Assembly: GCF_001261915.1 (NCBI RefSeq)
Contig: NZ_CVRT01000106.1
Span: 16,530 to 80,529 of the forward strand
Reading direction: 5' to 3'
DNA: 64,000 nucleotides
DNA from: Halorubrum sp. SD626R
Lineage (GTDB): Archaea > Halobacteriota > Halobacteria > Halobacteriales > Haloferacaceae
Part shown: piece after piece, positions 15,792 through 24,011 of the stretch
Layout: each line of letters begins with the position of its first letter
Numbering within the stretch: position 1 is the stretch's first letter
Notes under the pieces: generated by a model
What the model was told of the DNA's origin: nothing
The model's database searches: none
What the model saw: only the letters and a program-made list of their open reading frames with translations
Made by a program: the position numbers and the translations under genes

Positions 15792-15819
15792 TGTTTCAGG
15801 GGCTGGCATCCCTGAAACA
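15792..15819 (+). terminator. Perfect 10-bp stem-loop after the gene cluster
   Basis: TGTTTCAGGG (15792-15801) and CCCTGAAACA (15810-15819) form a perfect stem with an 8-nt loop between the end of the unknown-gene set and the AbrB-type gene. A T run lies just before it (GGGGTTTTTG) and not after it, so factor-independent termination is uncertain. It could also be an operator. Confidence 0.35.
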
Positions 15820-15879
15820 GAGACTTACCTTATTAGATCAAATATTCAAATCAATATTGTTGGTGGGTGACTTAGAACG

Positions 15880-16041
15880 ATGCCAAAAACCACGACAACA
15901 ACCGTTACTCGGAACGCCGAAGGACAGTACCAGGTAACCATCCCCAAAGCGCTCGCAGACGCGATGGATCTCGCAGATGAGAAAGTTGAGTGGGATGTGA
16001 TCAGTTCTAGGAAACTCGAAATAGCGGTGAAAGATGATTGA
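15880..16041 (+). CDS. AbrB/SpoVT-type (swapped-hairpin) DNA-binding protein
   Basis: A 53-residue protein beginning MPKTTTTTVTRNAEGQYQVT, then IPKALADAMDL and a final strand (WDVISSRKLEIAV). The QVTIPKALADAM pattern is the hallmark of AbrB-like swapped-hairpin domains, found in archaeal regulators and type II antitoxins. It binds DNA as an interlocked dimer. No toxin gene follows directly: the next gene, 160 nt downstream, is a serine recombinase. It is therefore more likely a small regulator than an antitoxin. Length is normal for the haloarchaeal form. Confidence 0.75.
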   Translation: MPKTTTTTVTRNAEGQYQVTIPKALADAMDLADEKVEWDVISSRKLEIAVKDD

Positions 16042-16203
16042 ATTATAGAATCTAGAACGAGCAATACTGCGGATACCTATAGTTCAGCATCTTGTTCCCG
16101 TTCACAAGGACAGAGGGGGACGTGCTGACCGATAGATGAAGCACATCGAGGGACTTCAGAGCACAGACTCCAAACAACTTGATCTAGAGTAAGTGGACAG
16201 ACT

Positions 16204-16953
16204 ATGACACAGAACGCAATCGGTTACACACGACTCAGTCAAAAGAGCGACACGAGCTTAGGAAATCAGAAGCAGAACATCCGGGAGTACTGTGATGAAC
16301 ACGGCATGAAGCTCGATCGAATCTACGATGACGGCCAGCAAGCTTCCGGATGGGACGACTCCCGCGATGAATACCGTGAACTCAAGCAGCGGCTTCGTGA
16401 GGACGATGATTTGGATGTGATCGTACTACACGACAAGCGTCGGATCGCCCGGGACGTTGACGAGGTGATGCGCCTCATCCCGGATTTCCGTGAGTACAAC
16501 GTAGAATTACACACCGTGTTGGATGGACAGTTGGACTTAGCGGATCCGATGCATGCGGCAATCGAGATATTAAAGGCAGCCGCAGCACACCAAGAAAAAC
16601 TCAAAGAGATTGAGAAGGGATTGGAAATTACTGAAGCTCGTCGAGACAATGGATACTGGATGGGAGAAGCCCCATACGGGCTGAGGTTCGGTGTAACTGA
16701 AGAGTATGGAAAGAGGCTCGTGCCGGACCGAGGTGAGTGGTCCGACGTGGAACGCGTGTTAGCACTTCGAGACGACGGCATTAGTTACAGAGAGATCGAG
16801 GAAGAGACAGACGTTGCGTACACGACGGCATACAGGATCGTCCAGCGAGAAGAAGTATACAAACAAGCACGTGCACGTGCGGACCGGCACGGGCTCAACA
16901 TCTCAGACCAGACCGATATGGACGGTGAGACTGCCGACGAGGCGGGTGTATGA
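16204..16953 (+). CDS. Small serine recombinase (resolvase/invertase family)
   Basis: A 249-residue protein with the resolvase catalytic domain (residues ~5-140): IGYTRLSQKSD carries the nucleophile Ser12 and Arg10, and VIVLHDKRRIARDVDEVMRL carries the basic active-site residues. A long helix (~125-150) is followed by a linker and a C-terminal helix-turn-helix (DDGISYREIEEETDVAYTTA). It lacks the zinc-ribbon and coiled-coil domains of large serine integrases. It may resolve, invert or integrate element DNA. Its place inside the island fits mobility, but tRNA-targeting is usual for tyrosine integrases, so it may not be the island integrase. Confidence 0.88.
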   Translation: MTQNAIGYTRLSQKSDTSLGNQKQNIREYCDEHGMKLDRIYDDGQQASGWDDSRDEYRELKQRLREDDDLDVIVLHDKRRIARDVDEVMRLIPDFREYNVELHTVLDGQLDLADPMHAAIEILKAAAAHQEKLKEIEKGLEITEARRDNGYWMGEAPYGLRFGVTEEYGKRLVPDRGEWSDVERVLALRDDGISYREIEEETDVAYTTAYRIVQREEVYKQARARADRHGLNISDQTDMDGETADEAGV

Positions 16954-16997
16954 GATTCTTGGATACCCACCAGACTCGCATACCGGTGTCGATATTG

Positions 16998-18197
16998 TTA
17001 CTTTTCGTGTTCCAGGAGTTCGTCTATTTCAGCGAGTGTTTGCTGAGCGAACGCAACAGTCCCAGCGACGTGAGTTTTTGACGGGATGGTTTCATCGCCC
17101 CTTCTCGTTCTGTCCTGGGAAAGCGCGTATTCCTGTTCAATCACACCTGTAGTGAAGGCAATCCGATCACGAACACGTTTGAGCTCCTCGATAGGAATTG
17201 AAGTACGCTGTGACTGGATTTTCTCGTCCGAAGTGGAAATTCTGTGTTGATTGTGTTCGGTACCCTCACTTCGAACTTCCGAATTGGCATTGTCTTTACA
17301 ATTGGAATCGTCCCGTGGCTCACTCTTTAACTCTCGCAAAGCTTTGAGAAAAGCCGTATCCTCTGACCCTATTATTGAGACGTAGGCACGACTGACTGAT
17401 TTATCACTCGGAAGGTTTTCCGAAGCAATCTCTGCGATGCGTGTATCCGTTAGATCTGGATTCTCCATAATCGCATCAACAATTGCTCGTTGCTTCTCTG
17501 TCAACGCATTATACCACTGCCGTAATTCTTCTTCATCTACGCTACCTTTGGACTTGGTACCTTCTGGATAGTCGTCAGAGCCGTTGTTCGTATCTACGTC
17601 TGGGTTTTTCTGAGAGGGTGTGGTTTGCTCGATTCCGATATTGTTCGTTTCGGAGTCAGAGTGTCCGTCACACGTACTGGAATCACGGGTTTGAGTCTCG
17701 TCCGGAGCAGCGGACATAAACGAACTCTGACTCGTGACAGGTCGATCAGCGGGGATACTGTCACCATCACTAGTGTTATTTAGATCTGCTGTACCCTCTC
17801 TACTGTTGCTTCCATTCTGGCCGGTGTATTTCTTGGTGAGTTTCGTGTTAACTCGGTCAAGCAGGCCGCAGTCGACAATTTCGATTATTTCTTGCTGGCT
17901 GAGTTCTCGTTCAATCACGTCGGCTACGCCGTCACCGGTTTCGAGTTGTTTGCGTAGCGCGTCAACCACATCTCTATGGTTATCAACGACCTGGGATGGG
18001 TAGGATTGTGCGCTTCCGACACGCGTAGCAATAGAGACTGCGGGTTCGTCCGGGTGTTCAAGTGTGGCGATGATTATGGCTTGTTGTTTCGTCGTTAAGT
18101 CCGCAAGACGTGAACCAGATTCATCGCCAGTTCCGGTGGTTTTAGCCTGATCGCTACTGCTATTACGGTCGCGGGTTGAATCAATGTTTGCTGTCAT
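16998..18197 (-). CDS. Hypothetical protein with two HTH-like repeats
   Basis: A 399-residue protein (ATG at 18197 preferred to the upstream TTG). Two related segments each start with a helix ending in KQ and an Ala/Ile-rich helix: LADLTTKQQAIIIATLEHPD (~residue 30) and NALTEKQRAIVDAIMENPDL (~residue 230). Both resemble winged-helix sigma-70-like or homeodomain-like folds and are joined by polar Ser/Asp/Asn-rich linkers. The C-terminal ~60 residues are helical (RVRDRIAFTTGVIEQEYAL). Likely DNA-binding; I do not recognise a named family. An inverted repeat ACGGGTG/CACCCGT (18216-18235) lies just upstream. Confidence 0.6.
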   Translation of the reverse strand: MTANIDSTRDRNSSSDQAKTTGTGDESGSRLADLTTKQQAIIIATLEHPDEPAVSIATRVGSAQSYPSQVVDNHRDVVDALRKQLETGDGVADVIERELSQQEIIEIVDCGLLDRVNTKLTKKYTGQNGSNSREGTADLNNTSDGDSIPADRPVTSQSSFMSAAPDETQTRDSSTCDGHSDSETNNIGIEQTTPSQKNPDVDTNNGSDDYPEGTKSKGSVDEEELRQWYNALTEKQRAIVDAIMENPDLTDTRIAEIASENLPSDKSVSRAYVSIIGSEDTAFLKALRELKSEPRDDSNCKDNANSEVRSEGTEHNQHRISTSDEKIQSQRTSIPIEELKRVRDRIAFTTGVIEQEYALSQDRTRRGDETIPSKTHVAGTVAFAQQTLAEIDELLEHEK

Positions 18198-18366
18198 ACT
18201 TGGCAGCCCGGGTCTACGGGTGTCCAAGCACCCGTGACTCGTTTCGATAGAGCCAATTCCCGGTACTCAGGTTCTTGCGATTCACTAACTTAAATAGTGG
18301 TTTTTCACAAAATTACGTATTGATGACATTATGTTAACTAAGACAGTGGAAATGGCAGGTGATGCT

Positions 18367-19203
18367 TTACTGGAGAAACACAGGTACGTTAGAGTCTGTT
18401 AACGCACTGGGATCAATCACACTCTCCGACAACCGTGTACCAAGTGTTAATGAGGACAGATCGCCCGATACAGCACGTGTTTTGTCGAATCGACCAACCC
18501 GAACTGGTACCGTTGCGGCATCCTGTAACCATACCTCGATTTTACTTGGATCGTACCGCCCATCAACGTCAAACACGAGGTACGCATCGTATCCGGCATC
18601 AAACAGTACCGTGAGACGCCGACTGAGATCGAGTTGACTAATCTCAGAGAACACCTCAACTGCAATAGGTGGAGAACTCAGATGCAGGTCTGTTTCGATC
18701 CACTGGTCGTTACTTGGGGCAGTCACACGTCTTTCTGGTTCGATACGTGGCACGGAACTGGTTCGATCACCCGAGATCCAGTCACGGGTTAGCTGCTGAG
18801 AAGCACGAGCGAGTCGATGTGCAGCGAGTTCAACTGCTGCCCGGTGTGAAGCCCCCATCGATCCATCTCCAAAACAATCCGCGTCACCGTTCGTATGTTC
18901 AAACCATTTAAATACGCCTTCAAGATGATCAACCTCTTGATTTCGAACGCTGTTCCGGGTAACTGGTTTCCCACAAACAACACACTCATACCGTGAATCG
19001 TCGTTATCACCTACCGCGTCCCCTGTATCCTTACGCTGGGAATTGTGCTTGGGGATGAATTGGGGTGATGTAGGACATTGTAGTTCAACGCCACCATCAG
19101 TCAGTATCCCTTCATGTACATCGTGTGATTGAGATTCTGGATCTGGTAAGGATTCTGGGCCGGTAACAACGATTCCACAAGTTGTATCGAAAGCGATCAG
19201 CAT
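18367..19203 (-). CDS. CoiA-like protein (Zn site plus nuclease-like domain)
   Basis: A 278-residue protein. Residues ~75-95 contain CVVCGKPVTR, a zinc-type CxxC. Then FKWFEHTNGDADCFGDGSMG and a His/Arg helix (SHRAAVELAAHRLARAS) precede a core with DLHLSSPPIAVEVFSEISQL and a strand YDAYLVFDVDG. The D...E-V pattern and the Cys/His region before it recall CoiA-type nuclease proteins with a PD-(D/E)XK core. The expected Lys after the Glu is not seen (VEVFS), so activity is uncertain. AT-rich DNA abuts the start codon. It is the gene after brxL on the same strand, 225 nt away, and probably not part of BREX. Confidence 0.5.
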   Translation of the reverse strand: MLIAFDTTCGIVVTGPESLPDPESQSHDVHEGILTDGGVELQCPTSPQFIPKHNSQRKDTGDAVGDNDDSRYECVVCGKPVTRNSVRNQEVDHLEGVFKWFEHTNGDADCFGDGSMGASHRAAVELAAHRLARASQQLTRDWISGDRTSSVPRIEPERRVTAPSNDQWIETDLHLSSPPIAVEVFSEISQLDLSRRLTVLFDAGYDAYLVFDVDGRYDPSKIEVWLQDAATVPVRVGRFDKTRAVSGDLSSLTLGTRLSESVIDPSALTDSNVPVFLQ

Positions 19204-19391
19204 ATATAATATATAAACGCAGATTATAATAATTCTTGTCTATCCTACACTCCAATAACACGCAATATAGAGTGTGTGGAGTCAATAATCACAGACTGTG
19301 GGTCCATCAGACGTGTGCTACTCTCGGAATTAAGTTACAAGCTCAAACGGAGCATCAATGCCGAAAGTTACACGGTCGGGAATAGGCTCTT

Positions 19392-19423
19392 CTGTGAATT
19401 AGTTAACACCCTGTGAATTAGTT
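19392..19423. repeat. Two direct repeats just after brxL
   Basis: CTGTGAATTAGTT occurs at 19392-19404 and again at 19411-19423, with starts 19 nt apart, immediately 3' of the brxL stop codon on the minus strand. Role unknown. Confidence 0.5.
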
Positions 19424-19428
19424 GAGTG

Positions 19429-21456
19429 TTATTCCAGTTCAATCGCTTTACTAGCTGCATCCAAAGGATTGGTATAGAACACGAGTTGGAGCTGATCAAG
19501 GAGTTCATCGGGAATTTTCGGTAAGTCTTCTTTATTTTTCGCTGGAAGGAGCACCGTTTTGCCCCCAGAGTCCGCAGACAGCTGGAGTTTATCGATCAAC
19601 GAACTCACTGAGACTAATTCGCCCATCAAACTCATCGATCCCAGTACGACCGTCTGTGGTCGAACTGGTCGATCAAGAATGCCCGAAACAATACCGACGA
19701 GAAGCCCGACGCTCGTTTCACCACCCTCATTCGCGTCTGAGGGGTTGAGAATTTGGACGTTGATGTCATACTCTCCCAGCGTCTCTTCACGACTGAGCTC
19801 CCGCATATTCGCCTGAAGATAGTCACAAGCGGTTTCGAACGATTCTTTCATCCGCTTTCCAGGTGTCCCTGAAATGTTCGTCTTCCCCGAACCAGGGAGT
19901 GTCTGTGTCTCTATCCGGAAGGGAGCGTGGCGTCCCTCACTCTCGCCTATTGTGTAGACTGTACCCGCCTGCTGTGTTCCGGGGGGGATGAGTGCCTCGT
20001 CTGCTTCTTCGGGGACTGAGACATAGATCTCCTCTTTCGTATCCAAGTCGAGGTAGGAGAATTCGACGGCGCGATATTCCATGCCACCAATCCGCTTCAA
20101 TTGCTCTTTGACTCGGCGGCGACCTTCCATCGCAAATTCGAGATACTCTCGGAGTTCTTCTTTCGTGTACTCTCCGTGTGGGTGGAGTAGCTTGAGTAGA
20201 CCAGAGACGGTCTTGCGTACAGCCTTCTCGTCCCGTTGGTTCAGGTGGTCACCGAACGCGAACTCCTCGTTAATCGCATCACCGTATGACTCCTTTCGGA
20301 GTTCCCGGACGAACTCAGCGAAGTAGTCGACGATGAACCCGAACTGGTCGCCAAAGAACTCGGACCGCATTTTCGGGACTTCCCAACCGGGAAGGTAGTA
20401 GTGAAACCGGTCGATGAGTGCGAGATCCTGCATATCCTCGGGGAACGGTTCGAAGAGGTGTGAGCTCTTGAGAACGCCTTCAACGTCGAGATCGATGTTC
20501 CCGACGTAGACCATCGAGGCTTGGGCGGTGAGCTCTTCAGTCCCACGAGAGAAGCTTCCGGACTCCATGTAGTCTTTGAGCATCTGGACGGCTTCCGAAT
20601 CGCTGAACTGGAGCCCCCCGACCTCGTCGAACGCGACGACATCCCAGCGACCGACGAGTCCGATCCGCCCTGTATTCAGGTTCAAGAAGAGTTTCGCAAC
20701 GGTGGTTTTACCGCCGGAGATGAGGATCGAGTGGGGACTGATTTCACGGTAGAGATAGCTCTTTCCTGTCCCACGTGGTCCCAATTCGACGTAGTTGTAA
20801 TTCGACTCGACAAGCGGGATACACCGAGCTAAGAAGAGGAATTTCTCGCGGTCGCTAAACGAGGAAGGGTCGTATCCGACGGTCTGAAGGAGAAGATCCA
20901 TCCATTCATCGCGTGTGAAATCTTTACGCCGATCCTTCAGTTGGTCAAGGTCAAGATTCGATACCTGAATGGGTTTGAACGAGTCGATGCCGAAGAGGCT
21001 CTTTGGACTGTTCGCATTCTCGGGAAGATACTCCAGATCGATGATAGCCCAGACGCCACCCCCGAGGAGTTTGGGATGCTTGCTGACGAGATGTTCGTTG
21101 ATCTCGACATCGCTCAAGCCGAGGTTGACGAACGAGCCGATGTAGGCGTCCTGTTGTTCATCGAGCCTGACGGTGACCTTGTCGATGACGCGATAACGCC
21201 CCCGCTCTCGAACCTCGCTCTTGACGAATTCAGCTTCGTCGGGACGAACGTAGTGCTTCGACAGAATCTCTTTGACCTTTTCGAGACCCTCTTCCAGAGA
21301 TTCCTCGTCATCAGTCGCACAGTACTGTCCGATCAGATATTCAAGAACGTAGGTGGGGACATTCACCCCGGATTTGATGTCCTGAACGAGGTCTTTCCGG
21401 ACGACGCGCCCGGAGAAGACATCCAGGGCTTTCCGATCCACGTCCTCAGTCGTCAT
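19429..21456 (-). CDS. brxL: BREX protein BrxL (AAA+/Lon-like)
   Basis: A 675-residue protein. The N-terminal part is followed by an AAA+ core with Walker A (ELGPRGTGKSYLYRE, ~residue 228) and Walker B (WDVVAFDEVGG). The C-terminal ~120 residues form a Lon-protease-like domain (VQILNPSDANEGGETSVGLL, then VVLGSMSLMGELVSVSSLID), with the candidate Ser-Lys dyad in GGETS and a later Lys. BrxL forms DNA-binding AAA+ barrels required for phage restriction in type 1 BREX. Here it is the last gene of the operon, 121 nt after pglZ. Length fits the family. Confidence 0.93.
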   Translation of the reverse strand: MTTEDVDRKALDVFSGRVVRKDLVQDIKSGVNVPTYVLEYLIGQYCATDDEESLEEGLEKVKEILSKHYVRPDEAEFVKSEVRERGRYRVIDKVTVRLDEQQDAYIGSFVNLGLSDVEINEHLVSKHPKLLGGGVWAIIDLEYLPENANSPKSLFGIDSFKPIQVSNLDLDQLKDRRKDFTRDEWMDLLLQTVGYDPSSFSDREKFLFLARCIPLVESNYNYVELGPRGTGKSYLYREISPHSILISGGKTTVAKLFLNLNTGRIGLVGRWDVVAFDEVGGLQFSDSEAVQMLKDYMESGSFSRGTEELTAQASMVYVGNIDLDVEGVLKSSHLFEPFPEDMQDLALIDRFHYYLPGWEVPKMRSEFFGDQFGFIVDYFAEFVRELRKESYGDAINEEFAFGDHLNQRDEKAVRKTVSGLLKLLHPHGEYTKEELREYLEFAMEGRRRVKEQLKRIGGMEYRAVEFSYLDLDTKEEIYVSVPEEADEALIPPGTQQAGTVYTIGESEGRHAPFRIETQTLPGSGKTNISGTPGKRMKESFETACDYLQANMRELSREETLGEYDINVQILNPSDANEGGETSVGLLVGIVSGILDRPVRPQTVVLGSMSLMGELVSVSSLIDKLQLSADSGGKTVLLPAKNKEDLPKIPDELLDQLQLVFYTNPLDAASKAIELE

Positions 21457-21577
21457 TATATAACGGCACTGTAGCCGGGGGCATATTGGTGTCGGTCATC
21501 AGGAGTGAGAACTCAAAATAGTGAATGAACTCTGCCCGGATTTGACTACGACAGCCCGTTGTTGTATCCGAGATCAC

Positions 21578-24004
21578 TCACACGTCAAATCCCATATCGT
21601 CGTCTCCGAAGAGTAAATCCAGACCCACAGTTTGTCTCGTAATCGTTTCTCTAGTGTCAGTGTCGACGACCTCAAATTGAACGGTATCTTCACCCGAGAC
21701 AGCTCCCTGCTTGAGCCGAACACGGGCACTATTGTCGCCAGGTGAAATTTCCATCGTTACAGGGTCTGCGACTGGCTCACCATCGATGGTCGCACGAACC
21801 TCTAATATTGGTGCGGGGTCGAAGGCAACTTGACCGCTCTTGGCCTCGATCTCTACAGTGAGTATCGAGTTCGTAATCGGGTCCGAAATTGAGACATCGT
21901 AGCTGATCGATGCGCTCTCTTCGATCTCGCCTGTGGTCACAGTGAGGCATGGGACGAGTAGTTCTTGAAGCGAAATCCCACCGTGGAAGTACCGCATATT
22001 CCCACCTCGTGACTTGAAGCACGCGACACTACGAGGGAACAGCAACTTGATCTCGGGGCCATCAATGCCGAGTTTCGACAGTGCCTCGTGATCGATCTCG
22101 ACGAACTCATCTGTATCAACGAGTGGCGTCTCGTGGTCGGCAGCAGCGAACCGACGTTTGACGATCGGGGCAAGGTCAGGTGCCTCGACTTTGTGATCGT
22201 CGCTCAGACGATCCGTGTACAGGAACCCGTGGTCGCTGGTGATCACGAAGCGGGTGTAGCCAGCTTGCTTCAGACGTTGTACCGTTCGTTCGACATCGTC
22301 GACGTGAGATGCGACTTGGCTGAATGCGGCATCGTCATCAAGACTCTCACCGAGTTTGTCGATCGTACCGGAGTAGACGACACGCGGAACAGGATCGGAC
22401 TCGGTCAGCTCTTCCAGTGAAATGTCGCCAACTTCGTCTATGTCGACGACCTCGAAGCCCGCAGCACTGAGTCGTTCGACACGGTCCGCCTTTCCAGTCA
22501 TTTGCTCACCCCCGCTGGTGACCACGAGTTCGTCGTCGTCGAGCGAGAGTCCGAGTTCCCCCGGTAGGTGTGCGGCCATACCGACCTCGGTGATCGACGG
22601 TAGTGCGGCGCTCATCGCACTAAGGTCCTGCTCGAAGTCGGTTCGTCGCCCGAGGTTTTCACGGATAGCCTCAGCGAGCTCGTAGCGAAGCCCGTCACAG
22701 ATGATGATCGCTGTTCCGTCCTCTAAGTCAGCGAACTCCTCGTAGAACGATGTTTGCGGCGTACCGAGTGTCGGATCGTCACTCAGACCCTCTGCAAGCG
22801 GTCGGTTTACACCTTGAAGGAAGGCCATGTAGTGTTTGGTGACCTGCCGTTTCACCGTGGTTTCCTTCGGATAGGGATATGTGGCCGTCTGGGTCGCGTT
22901 GATGTACCGACGATAGGCTGCGTCAACCTTCCACCAGCCGTCATCACTCGTATATTGCTGTGCGAGTTCCGTTGAGCCCATTCCCTTTGCGTCGTCGACA
23001 TCCACGGTTCCGATCCGGCGGAGCGTCTGGACCGCCTGGGCGGGGACCGACCAGTCGACGAGATCCTCGTTGCTCCAGAAGCTGTCTTGGCGTTTGGTGA
23101 CAGTTCGGTGGAGTTCTGCTGCCGTCTCTGGGAGATCGGCATACGTCCCTTCCGCAAGTCGCTCCATCACGAGCCGAATGAGGCCCGTGTCGATACCCTT
23201 GAACGCAGTGGCATCCCACCGCGTTTGATTGGAGTCGAGTACGGCCTCTGTGAGATCGTAGTCTGACTCAATCTCCCGCGAATAACGCGTGAACTCGGCG
23301 GGAGCGTACTGCTGCCAATCGTCGCAGAACTTCGCTGCTGCTTGGGCGTCGTCCGCGGCGAGATTGTCGTACTGTGCCGTCGGGGACCGACTCGTCACTT
23401 CACCAAAGAGGAGCTGGATCGCCAGCTCCTTCGGATCCAGCCCGGCGTCGATACCGTACTCTTCGCGGAGCTGCGCGTCCCACGCGTCAGCCATCGCGTT
23501 GTTCTCGATCGTCTCGCGGTACGCTTCGGGATCAGCGAGGTAGGCCCGAACCCACTGGTCAGTAGCTGGGCCTGCAGTACCGAAAAGGACACAAAAGAAC
23601 GCCTTGCGCTGCATCTCGCGGTTCTGTCCCCAGTCCTCGTATGCGTCCGGGATCTCTTCGTCGTGTTCGACGAGGAACTGTGTCACCGGTGTGTCGTCGA
23701 TGTTCTGGCCGACGCGGTACTGTCGGCCGAGTGCGTGGACATCTCGGAACCACTCGGCATCGTTTCGGGACTCGGGGATGTAGAACAGCCAGTTCTTCTC
23801 GTAGTCCGGATCCTCGTTTTGGAGACGTAGCTTCAGCTCGAAGTAACTGCCGTCGTAGCGGGCAAGTGTGACATCGTCAAGTGCAGTTTCGACCTCGTCA
23901 AGAACACCTTTGTACTTCTCCTGAGCGTCGTACCACACCCAGACCGGGTGACGGTCGAATTTCTGCTGAAGTTCCGTGATAATGCTGTCCGCAAGATCTC
24001 CCAT
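21578..24004 (-). CDS. pglZ: BREX protein PglZ (alkaline-phosphatase-fold)
   Basis: An 808-residue protein. After a helical N-terminal half, the PglZ domain (~430-700) shows GTAIIICDGLRYELAEAI, then LPSITEVGMAAHLPGEL, and later RFVITSDHGFLYTDRL: the metal-binding Asp and His residues of the alkaline-phosphatase superfamily. A C-terminal β-rich domain (ITNSILTVEIEAKSGQVAF) follows. PglZ is the signature gene of BREX and is needed for both methylation and phage restriction. The start is 7 nt after the pglX stop, so the two are co-transcribed. The frame is intact. Confidence 0.94.
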   Translation of the reverse strand: MGDLADSIITELQQKFDRHPVWVWYDAQEKYKGVLDEVETALDDVTLARYDGSYFELKLRLQNEDPDYEKNWLFYIPESRNDAEWFRDVHALGRQYRVGQNIDDTPVTQFLVEHDEEIPDAYEDWGQNREMQRKAFFCVLFGTAGPATDQWVRAYLADPEAYRETIENNAMADAWDAQLREEYGIDAGLDPKELAIQLLFGEVTSRSPTAQYDNLAADDAQAAAKFCDDWQQYAPAEFTRYSREIESDYDLTEAVLDSNQTRWDATAFKGIDTGLIRLVMERLAEGTYADLPETAAELHRTVTKRQDSFWSNEDLVDWSVPAQAVQTLRRIGTVDVDDAKGMGSTELAQQYTSDDGWWKVDAAYRRYINATQTATYPYPKETTVKRQVTKHYMAFLQGVNRPLAEGLSDDPTLGTPQTSFYEEFADLEDGTAIIICDGLRYELAEAIRENLGRRTDFEQDLSAMSAALPSITEVGMAAHLPGELGLSLDDDELVVTSGGEQMTGKADRVERLSAAGFEVVDIDEVGDISLEELTESDPVPRVVYSGTIDKLGESLDDDAAFSQVASHVDDVERTVQRLKQAGYTRFVITSDHGFLYTDRLSDDHKVEAPDLAPIVKRRFAAADHETPLVDTDEFVEIDHEALSKLGIDGPEIKLLFPRSVACFKSRGGNMRYFHGGISLQELLVPCLTVTTGEIEESASISYDVSISDPITNSILTVEIEAKSGQVAFDPAPILEVRATIDGEPVADPVTMEISPGDNSARVRLKQGAVSGEDTVQFEVVDTDTRETITRQTVGLDLLFGDDDMGFDV

Positions 24005-24011
24005 ATTTGAA

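Noticed and set aside
15880..16203. Type II toxin-antitoxin pair starting with the AbrB-like gene
   Set aside because: No PIN, MazF or other toxin-like gene follows; only an 18-codon frame is present before the recombinase.
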